NCBI GenBank assembly: GCA_963836775.1
Contig: CAWIKR010000002.1
Span: 744,001-808,000, forward strand
DNA: 64,000 bases
Reading direction: 5' to 3'
Source of the DNA: DASQPR01 sp963836775
GTDB lineage: Bacteria > Actinomycetota > Actinomycetes > Mycobacteriales > Micromonosporaceae
In this document: positions 7,821-15,976 of the stretch, one piece after another
Numbering within the stretch: position 1 is the stretch's first letter
Layout of the letters: each line of letters opens with the position of its first letter
Notes under the pieces: generated by a model
The model's input: the letters and a program-made list of their open reading frames with translations, nothing else
What the model was told of the DNA's origin: nothing
Databases searched by the model: none
Position numbers and translations under genes: made by a program

Positions 7821-9008
7821 CGCGAGAATCGCCGCGTCGTCGGCGGCGTCCTGGTCTCGCAGCAAGCCGAGCAGGCGGTTGCAGATCTGGTCCGGCGTGC
7901 CGCCGCCGACGATTCCGACCATCCGGTCGATGCTCTCCAGCAAGCGCTGGCCGCGGCGCTCGATCAGCCCGTCGGTGTAGAGCACCAGACCATCGCCGGC
8001 CGGCAGCTCGACCACGGTGGTGTGTCGGGGTGCCTCGGCGTCAGCGCCGAGCGGAAGATCAGGACGGATATCGAGGGTGCGCCCACCGGCCGCGTCGATC
8101 ATCACCGGCGGCAGGTGACCGGCGGATGAGACGGCGAACCGCGACCGGTCGGGGTCGATCACGGCGTAGAGCACGGTGGCGATCGCATCCGGCTCGAATC
8201 GCTGGATCTTCCGGTCCAAACGCGACAGGACATCCGCCGGATCGTCGGTTTCCAGTGCGTACGCGCGCAATGCCGACCTGATCCGGCCCATGACGACGGC
8301 GGCTCGGAGGCCGCTACCGGCGACGTCGCCAATGACCACGCCGACCGTGCCAGATGGAAGCTCGAAGACGTCGTACCAGTCACCGCCGATGCCTACCTGG
8401 GCACCGGGCACATATCGAACCGCGATCTGCAGGCCAGCGACATCGGCCGGATGAGCCGGCAACAGGCTGCGCTGGAGAGCCAAGGTGGTGGCCCGGTCAA
8501 GGCGGCTGAGCCGGGCCTCGGTCGCCATGCTGGCCCGATCTGCGACCAACCGGAGAAGGTCCACGTCATCATCGGTGAAATGGCGAGGCGTCAGCGAGCC
8601 GATGTGCAGCACGCCCAGGAGCCGAGAACCGGCCAGCATCGGGACACCGGTCATCGCCGCGAGGTTCTTGTCGATCAGAATCTGGCTGAAAACGGTTTCC
8701 TGGTCGACGTGATCGATGGTGAGCGGCTCACCGCGTGCGGCGATCTGCCCAGTGAAACCCCTGCCGATCGGCACCCGAATCCCCTGGCGGACCTCCTCCT
8801 CGAGACCGCTGGCGGCGGTCGCGACGAGTTCCCGCCCGGTTGGATCGACCAGCAGGATCGCCGCGGTGTCGACCGAGAGCAGCTCACGGGTTCGCTCAAG
8901 CAACTCGTCGAGGAGATCGTCGAGTTCGAGTGATGAAAGTGCAGCGTCGGTGACTGCCTGGAGCCGGCGCAGCTTCTCCGCGGAGTCAGCCGTTTTCGCG
9001 CGAGGCAC
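7797..9008 (-). CDS. GAF-domain PP2C/SpoIIE-type serine phosphatase
   Basis: 403 residues. A GAF sensor domain (about 15-170) carries FTGQIAARGEP and MTGVPMLAGSRLLGVLHIG. The PP2C-like SpoIIE domain follows with its metal-binding residues: GGDWYDVF, IGDVAGSG, YTDGLIE and DDAAILAL. Such RsbU/RsbP-like enzymes dephosphorylate a STAS antagonist and so free a sigma factor. The STAS gene lies 3 bp upstream on the same strand and the HATPase kinase just beyond, so this is the output phosphatase of a partner switch. The GTG start is at 9008. Confidence 0.92.
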   Translation of the reverse strand: MPRAKTADSAEKLRRLQAVTDAALSSLELDDLLDELLERTRELLSVDTAAILLVDPTGRELVATAASGLEEEVRQGIRVPIGRGFTGQIAARGEPLTIDHVDQETVFSQILIDKNLAAMTGVPMLAGSRLLGVLHIGSLTPRHFTDDDVDLLRLVADRASMATEARLSRLDRATTLALQRSLLPAHPADVAGLQIAVRYVPGAQVGIGGDWYDVFELPSGTVGVVIGDVAGSGLRAAVVMGRIRSALRAYALETDDPADVLSRLDRKIQRFEPDAIATVLYAVIDPDRSRFAVSSAGHLPPVMIDAAGGRTLDIRPDLPLGADAEAPRHTTVVELPAGDGLVLYTDGLIERRGQRLLESIDRMVGIVGGGTPDQICNRLLGLLRDQDAADDAAILALVRSDAE

Positions 9009-9011
9009 GTG

Positions 9012-9338
9012 TCACTCAGCCGCTTGTTGGTCACCGGACAGGTAGTCCCAGACACCGGTCAGATCCAGGGCCTGACGGGCGATCCCGGTGGCGCCCTCAA
9101 TCCGATATCCGATGCCGGCGGCATCGGCCAGCCGGCGGCCCCGGATCAGGCCGCCGATGCCCGAAGAGTCGAGGAAGGTGACCCCGCCCAGGTTGACGAC
9201 CACGGTCGCGACTCCGGGCGTGTCCGACGCGGAGGCGATCGCGGACTCCATCGCGGCGTGGGTCGCCAGGTCGATGTCGCCGCTGAGCCGGACCGAAGCC
9301 GTCGCCCCGTCCTCGGACACAACGATGTCGGACTCCAT
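9012..9338 (-). CDS. STAS-domain anti-sigma factor antagonist
   Basis: 108 residues from ATG 9338, which has AGGAGG 5 nt upstream. The STAS fold is recognisable by GDIDLATHAAME and by FLDSSGIGGL, which holds the conserved phosphorylatable Ser of SpoIIAA/RsbV-type antagonists. Phosphorylation by the HATPase kinase would inactivate it and dephosphorylation by the downstream phosphatase would restore it. It ends 3 bp before the phosphatase start, so the two are probably co-transcribed. Confidence 0.92.
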   Translation of the reverse strand: MESDIVVSEDGATASVRLSGDIDLATHAAMESAIASASDTPGVATVVVNLGGVTFLDSSGIGGLIRGRRLADAAGIGYRIEGATGIARQALDLTGVWDYLSGDQQAAE

Positions 9339-9403
9339 GGCCACCTCCTAGCTCGGATCACGTCGCACGCTCGGGTCAGTGCATGGATCAGGTCGCACCG
9401 TCT

Positions 9404-9429
9404 TGAGATCACTTTTCTGAGATCACTTT
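9404..9429. repeat. Short direct repeat upstream of the STAS gene
   Basis: TGAGATCACTTT occurs at 9404-9415 and again at 9418-9429, period 14 bp, in the 220-bp gap between the HATPase and STAS genes. On the minus strand it lies about 65-90 bp upstream of the STAS start and could be a regulator-binding or promoter element. Nothing else stands out in the gap. Confidence 0.5.
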
Positions 9430-9561
9430 ATAGCGCCGTCGGTCCGGTCGAGAGCGGCAACTTAGCTCCAGTTGACTGCCCCGATCGATCGCGCGCCGCC
9501 AATCTACCCCCGTTTGCCATCCGGCAAACAGTTCGGAAGGCGACGCCTCCAGGCCCGCGAA

Positions 9562-9939
9562 TCAGATCTTGACGCCCAGCCGTACGACGGTTCCCGCCGC
9601 TGACGAATCGATGTCCACGTGATCGCAGAGCCGCGAGGCCATCCAGAGACCGCGCCCGCCGATCTGGGTCGTGTTCGGAGCGGCCTGGAGGTTCTGATCG
9701 AAGCCTGGACCATGATCGGCGATCTCGACATAGAACGCGGTCTGGTCGTAGGCCATCGAGACCGCGCCACTCCCGCCCCCGTGGACCAGCACATTAGTGG
9801 CGATCTCATTGGCGGCGACCGTCAACGCCTCCGCTCGGGCCGGTTCGACGCCGGCGTCGCCGGCCGCAGTCAGGACATGTGCGCGCAGTGTCATCAGATC
9901 ATCGGGGCTTCGGAGCTCGAGATTGCCGGCTGCCCGCAT
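9562..9939 (-). CDS. Anti-sigma factor serine kinase (HATPase, RsbW-like)
   Basis: 125 residues with the GHKL ATP-binding signatures: N box in VAANEIATNVLVHG, G1 box ADHGPGF and G2 box GGRGLWMASR. Such kinases bind a sigma factor and phosphorylate a STAS antagonist. The start has TAAGGT at 9951-9946, 6 nt upstream, consistent with leaderless transcription. Together with the STAS and phosphatase genes it makes a full partner-switching module. The cognate sigma factor is not in the window. Confidence 0.9.
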   Translation of the reverse strand: MRAAGNLELRSPDDLMTLRAHVLTAAGDAGVEPARAEALTVAANEIATNVLVHGGGSGAVSMAYDQTAFYVEIADHGPGFDQNLQAAPNTTQIGGRGLWMASRLCDHVDIDSSAAGTVVRLGVKI

Positions 9940-10056
9940 GGTTGCACCTTAGCCGCTCACCGTGGTCGACGGCACGTCGTGGCGATGCCGCCCGGCTCGC
10001 TTCGGGCGGCTCACCCGGCGCCGCGCATGTGGACGGCGGCCCCGCGCCGCACCTGG

Positions 10057-10278
10057 TCAACTCCAGGTGATCGTGCCGCCGTCGGCGGTGCCTCGGTGTG
10101 AACCGGTGTGATCGCGCTGGCCGTCGCAGCGGATGTTGACCGGCGCGTCGTCGGCATAGAACGTATGCGAGGAGATGCAACGCTCCAACGGCGCCTCGTC
10201 GTGCCAGGCGCTGAACGCGGCATCCTGGCGCGTTGGCATCGGCTCGGCTGCTGCGTCGTCTGGTTCGGTTTCAGCCAT
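10057..10278 (-). CDS. Small conserved actinobacterial protein
   Basis: 73 residues. The C-terminal half (ERCISSHTFYADDAPVNI, then RCDGQRDHTGSHRG and GTITWS) resembles a tail of short actinobacterial proteins in which Cys, His-x-Gly-x-His and a terminal Trp recur. Cys and His spacing could bind metal but this is not shown. A GGGTAT box with GATT 16 bp before it lies just upstream. Function unknown. Confidence 0.6.
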   Translation of the reverse strand: MAETEPDDAAAEPMPTRQDAAFSAWHDEAPLERCISSHTFYADDAPVNIRCDGQRDHTGSHRGTADGGTITWS

Positions 10279-10288
10279 GACTTCGTTA

Positions 10289-10314
10289 ATACCCCCTCTC
10301 GGAGTCGGCCAATC
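10289..10314 (-). promoter_or_regulatory. SigB/SigF-type promoter candidate
   Basis: GATT at 10314-10311 and GGGTAT at 10294-10289 on the minus strand, with a 16-bp spacer. This is close to the GTTT-N15/16-GGGTAT pattern of actinobacterial stress sigma factors of the SigB/SigF type, with one mismatch in the -35 box. It ends 10 bp before the 73-residue protein gene. Confidence 0.5.
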
Positions 10315-10418
10315 GCTCGCGATGAGGCGGCCAGCGACACGGGTGGACCGATGTGCCGGGGTTCGGTAGTGCGGCTGCGGCTCCGCTGTCGTGGTGCTCG
10401 GGGTGGTAGAGAGTTCTG

Positions 10419-10979
10419 ATGCCGTCCCTGACGCTTCGCCCGATCACGATCGACGACATCCCGTTCCTAGAGGTGTTGCACCGCGACCACGAGTACGCCT
10501 TCTTCGCAGTTGATCAAATCCCGACCCGTGCCGAGTTCGCGGCCTACCTCGGCCGGCCCGACATCGACTATCGGATCGTGCGGGACGAGGTCGGGCCGGC
10601 GGGTTGGGTCCGGCTCGACCACGACACGCAGAACGGGACGGCTGCGCTCGGCTATGGATTCGACCGGCAGCGGTGGGGTCGCGGATACGCGACTGCTGCC
10701 GTACGCGAGATCGTCGATGACGCGTTCAGATCTCCCGTTCTGCACAAGATCTGGGCTCGCGTGGATCCCCGCAACGTCGGCTCGATGCGGGTGCTGGAGA
10801 AGGCGGGCTTCCGGCTGGAGGGCGTGCTGGAGTCTCATTTCGTACGCCGTGGCGAGCGCGTCGATCGGGCCATGTTCGGATTGACGAGGACCAACTGGGC
10901 CACGCCGCGCGGCCGCGATACGTCGCCGGTCACCACGTATGCCGGTCGAGTCACACCCCGAAACCGGAGTGTTCCTTGA
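10419..10979 (+). CDS. GNAT-family N-acetyltransferase
   Basis: 186 residues of the RimJ/RimL-like type. The acetyl-CoA site is seen in GYGFDRQRWGRGYATAAVREI, with RWGRGYAT as the P-loop-like R/QxxGxG motif, and the fold closes with NVGSMRVLEKAGFRLEG, which is typical of protein N-terminal or amino-sugar acetyltransferases. The last 25 residues look unconserved and overlap the convergent gene by 29 bp. Substrate unknown. Confidence 0.85.
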   Translation: MPSLTLRPITIDDIPFLEVLHRDHEYAFFAVDQIPTRAEFAAYLGRPDIDYRIVRDEVGPAGWVRLDHDTQNGTAALGYGFDRQRWGRGYATAAVREIVDDAFRSPVLHKIWARVDPRNVGSMRVLEKAGFRLEGVLESHFVRRGERVDRAMFGLTRTNWATPRGRDTSPVTTYAGRVTPRNRSVP

Positions 10980-11529
10980 TGTAGGCGGCGACCCAGTCGA
11001 CCTCCTCGGTGCCCGGGTCGCTGTTGGCCATCACGGCCACGGCACGCGCCTGGTCAAGGGTGTCGAGGAGACCTAGCTGGTTGACGGCGATCCGAAGGTT
11101 GTCTCGGGCATCGCATTGCAGGCTGTTGCACAGCCACGAGTGCAGCCGACCCGCCTCGAACCCGACCACCTCGAAGCCCAAACCAACTCCGGTCGGGGCT
11201 GCGACCGGATGGGTTAAGTGCCGCCACAACGGGTGGAACTCTGCCTGACCCCAACCACCGAATCGCTTGAGTAGCGTCGCAGTCTCCGGTGTGGCCAGGT
11301 TCATCGACAGGGTGTGGGCGCCCGTCTCTCGGCTGGCGGCGAGCGCGCTGGCCAGGTCAAAGTGCCACGGCGCGGTCAGCGGATCATCGCTGGCCGGCAC
11401 GAAATCAGTCAGGCAGTCGCTGACGGTCGCGACGGTCGGCGGCAGCAGTGACGTCCACGGAGAGTCCGGTGGCAGCCATCGAGGCGCGGCAACGAATCCG
11501 GCGAGCGCGAAGGTGTCCTCGGATGTCAT
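10951..11529 (-). CDS. Hypothetical protein
   Basis: About 192 residues from ATG 11529; in-frame starts at 11547 and 11595 are also possible. Not recognised. It is Trp-rich (for example APRWLPPDSPW, FGGWGQAEFHPLW) with two Cys close together in WLCNSLQCDARD, no signal peptide and no membrane segment. No ribosome-binding site is clear. It overlaps the GNAT gene tail to tail by 29 bp. Base composition is like that of neighbouring genes, so it is probably coding. Confidence 0.5.
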   Translation of the reverse strand: MTSEDTFALAGFVAAPRWLPPDSPWTSLLPPTVATVSDCLTDFVPASDDPLTAPWHFDLASALAASRETGAHTLSMNLATPETATLLKRFGGWGQAEFHPLWRHLTHPVAAPTGVGLGFEVVGFEAGRLHSWLCNSLQCDARDNLRIAVNQLGLLDTLDQARAVAVMANSDPGTEEVDWVAAYIKEHSGFGV

Positions 11530-11686
11530 CCGGGCATCATCGCCCATCAACTGTTGGTCGAGCAGTCCAGTTCTTCCGCCAGCTCGTCTGTGCACGCCAC
11601 CTCATTGGCGCCGTCGGGCACTGCCCGCCTCCCAAGCCCTGAAGGCGAGCAGGTTCAGGAACGCTTGCCGCATAACTTTGGCGTGC

Positions 11687-12784
11687 CTAATGGAGTTGGC
11701 TCAGAAAGTCGCTATAGAAGAGGCCGAGTGCGATGCAGACGCCAATGCCGCCGATCACCCAGAAGCGGATCACGATGTTGATCTCACTCCAGCCGGCCAT
11801 CTCGAAGTGATGATGCAACGGCGACATCAGGAACACGCGCTTGCGGCGCAACTTCCACGAGGTGTACTGGATCATGCGCGACATTGTGATGATCACGAAC
11901 AGGAGGGCAAGGATCGGCAACAGGAGCACCGTGTGCGTCGCGACGGCCTCACCGGCGATCAGTCCGCCTAACGCCATCGAGCCGGTGTCTCCCATGATGA
12001 TCTTTGCCGGAGACGTGTTCCACCAAAGGAAGCCGGCTAGAGCGCCGACCGCAGCTGCAGCTATGAGCGTGGACTCCAGGGGGTCGCGTGCGACGTAGCA
12101 GCCCGCGCTGGGGTAGTTCGGGTCCGCGCACCAATGGCGGTACTGCCAGAACGAGATCGCCAGATAGCCGAGGAGAACCAGGATTGCCGAGCCGGTCGCC
12201 AGTCCATCCAATCCGTCGGTCAAGTTCACCCCGTTCGTGGTCGCCAGGACCAGCGCCATCACCACCACGATCCCGGCGACCACGCCGACGTTGCCCCACC
12301 TGATATCTCTAAGAAATGAGACGTGGGTGCTTCCAACCGTCTGACCGGTTCCGTGCTTCACCGTCAATGCGATGGTGCCGAACCCCAGGCCGACCAGCAC
12401 CTGCAGCACGAGCTTCCAGCGGCCGGCCAAGCCCGCGGTGTTCTTGCGTGTCACCTTCAGAAGGTCGTCCAGGAATCCGATCCCGGCGCAGCACACCATG
12501 AGTCCCAACAGGACAAGCCCCGTGATCGTCGGGCCGGGCGGAACGATCTGAGCAGGGGGAAGCTGCTTCATGACAACATGACCAGCCACGTAGGCGATCA
12601 GCGTTCCAGAGATGAACACGAGACCGCCCATCGTGGGCGTGCCCCGCTTGGCCTTGTGCGCCTCAGGGTTGACGTCGCGGATCGGCTGACCAGCCCGCAA
12701 TGCGGTCAAACCGCGAATCGCCGTCGGCGTGCCCAAAAGAGCGAAGAAGAACCCCACCGCGGCCGCGATGATCACTGCCGGCAT
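11687..12784 (-). CDS. mraY: Phospho-N-acetylmuramoyl-pentapeptide-transferase
   Basis: 365 residues, ten transmembrane helices. The enzyme moves phospho-MurNAc-pentapeptide from UDP to undecaprenyl phosphate, making lipid I at the inner face of the membrane. Family motifs are intact: RGTPTMGG, the DD pair in FLDDLLK, NLTDGLDGLA, GDTGSMALGG and the SPLHHHFE loop. GGAG lies 8-11 bases before the ATG. It stands alone, with no murE, murF, murD or ftsW beside it, so it may be a second copy or a relocated gene. Confidence 0.93.
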   Translation of the reverse strand: MPAVIIAAAVGFFFALLGTPTAIRGLTALRAGQPIRDVNPEAHKAKRGTPTMGGLVFISGTLIAYVAGHVVMKQLPPAQIVPPGPTITGLVLLGLMVCCAGIGFLDDLLKVTRKNTAGLAGRWKLVLQVLVGLGFGTIALTVKHGTGQTVGSTHVSFLRDIRWGNVGVVAGIVVVMALVLATTNGVNLTDGLDGLATGSAILVLLGYLAISFWQYRHWCADPNYPSAGCYVARDPLESTLIAAAAVGALAGFLWWNTSPAKIIMGDTGSMALGGLIAGEAVATHTVLLLPILALLFVIITMSRMIQYTSWKLRRKRVFLMSPLHHHFEMAGWSEINIVIRFWVIGGIGVCIALGLFYSDFLSQLH

Positions 12785-13138
12785 GCCCGGAACTCCTTAC
12801 CAACGACGTCAGACGACCCGGTAACCCAAGCACAGCCACGCCACATGGGCTCATCCGGCGTCGACCGGCCTGCCCAGCCGGTGACTGAGGAGATTCGCGA
12901 GCGCCCTCCGACTGACCAGGGCGAGGTAGAGCACCCCACAGTCGGCTGTTTAGCGGTAGGTCTGGCCGCTCTGGAGGGCGGTCGGTAGCTGAGACCAGCT
13001 GACGTAACCGGACCCACGACCTACGCATCACGAGATCAAAATGATGAGGCAGGCTAGCTAGCTCGCCAGTTCGCAGCTGACCGTTCACGCGGAGGCGACG
13101 GGATCGTGAGTCAATAACCGAAGCGGCAGGCACCCATG
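12785..13138. other. 354-bp intergenic region, no gene seen
   Basis: Between the divergent mraY and lipoprotein genes. No open frame looks coding. A run of GCTAGCTAGC near 13055 and a short hairpin around 12950-12985 are visible but neither makes a recognisable element. It presumably holds the promoters of both genes. Confidence 0.5.
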
Positions 13139-13702
13139 ATGCGAACAGTGATCGGTGTCGCGGCGGTGATCGCCGTCTGCTGCGCGGCCGGGTGCACCGG
13201 GAAGTCGACGCCTCCGCCGCCACCCGGCCGGAGTGCATCAGCAGCACCGAGTCCAATGGCCTTGCCACCCGGAACTACGAGTCTCAAATGTTCTGATCCG
13301 ATCAGCGTCGTGTCGTCGCCGACGGCGCCATACAGCAGCACGCTCGACGTGGTGGGCCTGGACTCCTCGTCGACACTGCAGGCCAGCCGCACAGGTGGGA
13401 CAGACCCGCATCGCCTGTTCGCCAAGACCGGGCTTCTCGTGCATGCCGGGCGCGAGTCGACCTTGACCGTACCTGCGAGTTGGTCCAAGCGCGTGTCCAT
13501 CGCATGGGGCAACCAGGCAGCTGAGTGGACCACCAGCCTGCACATCCCAGCCTGCCCGGAACCGCCCTCAGGCTCCGGTCAGTGGCTGGCGTTTCCCGGA
13601 GGGTTCTCACTCGATAAGGCCGCATGCGTACCGCTGGAAGTTCGCGCGGGGAGCGAGACTGTCACCGTTTACGTGTCAGTGGGCGCTCGTTGCGGAAGTT
13701 GA
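13139..13702 (+). CDS. Putative lipoprotein
   Basis: 187 residues from the second of two adjacent ATG codons. The N-terminus is a lipoprotein signal peptide with the lipobox AAGC at about residues 16-19, then a Pro/Ser-rich linker. The mature domain ends in a pattern (WLAFPGGFSLDKAACVPLEV and VYVSVGARC) that recurs in secreted actinobacterial proteins of unknown function, with paired Cys. It is probably anchored to the outer face of the membrane. No partner gene is adjacent. Confidence 0.75.
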   Translation: MRTVIGVAAVIAVCCAAGCTGKSTPPPPPGRSASAAPSPMALPPGTTSLKCSDPISVVSSPTAPYSSTLDVVGLDSSSTLQASRTGGTDPHRLFAKTGLLVHAGRESTLTVPASWSKRVSIAWGNQAAEWTTSLHIPACPEPPSGSGQWLAFPGGFSLDKAACVPLEVRAGSETVTVYVSVGARCGS

Positions 13703-13784
13703 CACCCGACAAACGCGTTTCGCTGAGCACGTGAGGCCGGAAGGCGAGGCAACCGGCCGGGACCGGCACGTGAGTGAGAGGCCC

Positions 13785-13889
13785 AAGAGGATCTTGACTG
13801 CGAAGACCTGGCCAGTGATCTTGCCGTTGACATGAGCTTTCTTGGTGTGGATGCGGCGACGGGAATCGAACCCGCACCGTCAGTTTGGA
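13785..13889 (-). pseudogene. Decayed partial copy of tRNA-Gly 3' half and its terminator
   Basis: This 105-bp stretch aligns with 17036-17142, which holds the 3' part of the intact tRNA-Gly and the hairpin beyond it, in the same orientation. The segment CGACGGGAATCGAACCCGCA (T arm and acceptor 3' strand) is identical. The anticodon and 5' half are missing: similarity stops after CAGTTTGGA. The copy of the hairpin has lost much of its pairing. Such a duplicate is what integration at a tRNA 3' end leaves behind. Confidence 0.75.
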
Positions 13890-13992
13890 GATCGTTCTCG
13901 GCCGCCGGCGATCGATGAACTGACTGGCACCAGTTGCTTGAAGTCCCGCGTCGAGACCGGCCAGACTGCCGATCTGCGGTTGAGGTGACTTT

Positions 13993-14904
13993 CTAGTGAT
14001 CAGTTCGATGTCGTGCGTCGGTTGTAGGCGTCGATTGCTTCATGTTGTCGGCGGTGGTCTCTCGTGGCGTCCAGCTTGCGAGGAAGGCGAGAGCTTGCTC
14101 GGTAGGGCTGGCGGGCTCGAATGTATAGGTGATGATCGTCAGTTCCGGGTCACCCGGAAGTTGAAGTGCTTCCCCGGTGAGTTCGAGATCTCCGGCGAGC
14201 GGGTGGTGCATGGCTTTGGTGGCGGTGCGGTGCAGTTTCACGTTGTGGGTGGCCCACCAGGTGCGGAATGGATCACTTCGGGTGCTGAGTTCGCCCACAA
14301 GATCGGTCAGTGCCCGGTCGTAGGGGTTTCGGCCGGCCTCGGTTCGTAACGCCGCTACGCAGTCAGCGGCGACGGTTCGCCAGCTCGTGTAGAACTCCTG
14401 CGATCTGGGATCGAGGAACAGGTAGCGGGCGAGGTTGAAACTGGCGCCGGTGCCGAGGGCCTCGGCGAACAATGCGCGGCCGAGCCGGTTGGTCGCCAAG
14501 ATGTCCATACGTCCGTTACGGACGTATGCGGGAGCGCTGATGGTGTCGAGGATGCGCTGTATGCCCAAACGCACGGTTGTCCGGCCGGCTGCTCGACGGT
14601 GGGAACGCTCCGCGGTGGGTGCGTTCGCGTTATCGGCCAGGTCGAGCAGATGGGTGCGTTCAGCCTCATCGAGCTGCAACGCGCGGGCGAGAGCGTCTAA
14701 CACACTGTAGGAGACACCGGTGAGGTTGCCGCGTTCCAGCCGGGTGTAGTAGTCGGTGCTCATTCCGGCGAGCATCGCGACCTCTTCGCGCCGCAGGCCC
14801 TTGACCCGGCGTCGGCCGCCGAAGATCGGCACCCCGGCCCGCTCGGGCGACAGGCGCTCACGGCGAGTGGTGAGGAAGTCGCGGACCTCGTCGTTGTTGC
14901 TCAT
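13993..14904 (-). CDS. XRE-family regulator with MmyB-like ligand domain
   Basis: About 303 residues from ATG 14904 (an ATG at 14916 is also in frame). The N-terminal helix-turn-helix has the hallmark VKGLRREEVAMLAGMSTDYYTRLERG. The C-terminal part (about 110-280) matches the MmyB-like domain, with YVRNGRMDILATN and the FDPRS-like FLDPRSQEFY. These regulators usually act on an adjacent divergent oxidoreductase. Here the divergent neighbours are two aldo/keto reductases, with a perfect palindrome in between. Confidence 0.88.
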   Translation of the reverse strand: MSNNDEVRDFLTTRRERLSPERAGVPIFGGRRRVKGLRREEVAMLAGMSTDYYTRLERGNLTGVSYSVLDALARALQLDEAERTHLLDLADNANAPTAERSHRRAAGRTTVRLGIQRILDTISAPAYVRNGRMDILATNRLGRALFAEALGTGASFNLARYLFLDPRSQEFYTSWRTVAADCVAALRTEAGRNPYDRALTDLVGELSTRSDPFRTWWATHNVKLHRTATKAMHHPLAGDLELTGEALQLPGDPELTIITYTFEPASPTEQALAFLASWTPRETTADNMKQSTPTTDARHRTDH

Positions 14905-14950
14905 GTCTTCGACCATATGCGCGGCGAAACCCGGCAGGGAGGGTCTGGCA

Positions 14951-14960
14951 TTACCGGTAA
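14951..14960. promoter_or_regulatory. Palindromic operator candidate
   Basis: TTACCGGTAA is a perfect 10-bp palindrome inside GGCATTACCGGTAAAAGCC, in the 162-bp gap between the XRE gene and the first aldo/keto reductase gene. It is the only strong dyad in the gap and is a reasonable target for the XRE protein. Confidence 0.5.
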
Positions 14961-15066
14961 AAGCCGTCACTGCCTGCGCGCGAAAAGCTCGGGTTAGCTG
15001 GACCCGTATCAAGGAACGGAACACGACAGCCGGGGCCGACCGGCCAGGGAACCAGCGGAGGACATT

Positions 15067-15924
15067 ATGGCGGCGAAGAACCGATTGATCACGCTTAACA
15101 ACGGCGTCCAGATGCCGATTTTGGGCTTCGGCGTCTTCCAGGTCGCCGACGAGCACACCGAGCAGGTCGTCACCGACGCGCTCGCCGCAGGCTACCGGGC
15201 TATCGACACCGCCGCCTCCTACGGCAATGAAGAAGCGGTCGGCCGCGCGATCGCGGCCAGCGGCATCCCGCGAGCGGAACTGTTCGTCACCACGAAGATG
15301 TGGATCCAGCACACTGGCGAAACCACCGCTCGGCGCGAGTTCGACGAGTCACTGCGGAAGCTCGGCCTGGACTATCTCGACCTCTACCTGATCCACCAGC
15401 CACTGGGCGACTACTACAGCTCCTGGCGGGCGATGCAGAAACTGCACGGCGAGGGCCTGGCCAAAGCGATCGGCGTGTCGAACTTCTACCCTGACCGCCT
15501 CGTCGACCTGATCCTGAACAGCGACATCACCCCGGCGGTCAACCAGATCGAGACCCACCCGTTCTTCCAGCGCGCCAACGACCAGCAGGTCATGAGCGAT
15601 TACGGCGTGCAGATCGAGTCCTGGGGCCCGTTCGCCGAGGGCAAGAACGACCTGTTCACCAACCCGACCCTCACCGAGATCGGCGCTGCGCACGGCAAGT
15701 CCGTCGGCCAGGTCGTCCTGCGCTGGCTGACCCAGCGCGACGTCGTAGTGATCCCCAAGTCGGTCCGCCCCGAACGGATGGCCGAGAACCTCGACATCTT
15801 CAACTTCGAGCTCAGCGCCACCGAGATGGCCCGCATCGCCGACCTTGACACCGGCAAGTCCATGTTCTTCGACCACCACGATCCCGAGATGGTCAAGTGG
15901 CTCGACGGACGCCGCGTCGACTGA
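15067..15924 (+). CDS. Aldo/keto reductase (2,5-diketo-D-gluconate reductase type)
   Basis: 285 residues, a TIM-barrel NADPH-dependent carbonyl reductase. Catalytic tetrad parts are visible: Asp and Tyr in YRAIDTAASYGNE, Lys in VTTKMW and His in LYLIHQPLGD. The cofactor segment VVIPKSVRPERMAEN is near the C-terminus. GGAGG precedes the ATG. It is followed after 52 bp by a second reductase of another subfamily and is divergent from an XRE regulator, which suggests one controlled unit for carbonyl detoxification or sugar/ketone reduction. Confidence 0.92.
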   Translation: MAAKNRLITLNNGVQMPILGFGVFQVADEHTEQVVTDALAAGYRAIDTAASYGNEEAVGRAIAASGIPRAELFVTTKMWIQHTGETTARREFDESLRKLGLDYLDLYLIHQPLGDYYSSWRAMQKLHGEGLAKAIGVSNFYPDRLVDLILNSDITPAVNQIETHPFFQRANDQQVMSDYGVQIESWGPFAEGKNDLFTNPTLTEIGAAHGKSVGQVVLRWLTQRDVVVIPKSVRPERMAENLDIFNFELSATEMARIADLDTGKSMFFDHHDPEMVKWLDGRRVD

Positions 15925-15976
15925 CCGCCGCACCATCCACAGCCCGCGAACACTGATTCATTAGCGAGGAACCCTC

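Noticed and set aside
13993..15312. A long N-terminal extension of the XRE regulator
   Set aside because: The extension is antisense to the aldo/keto reductase gene; homology begins near 14904.
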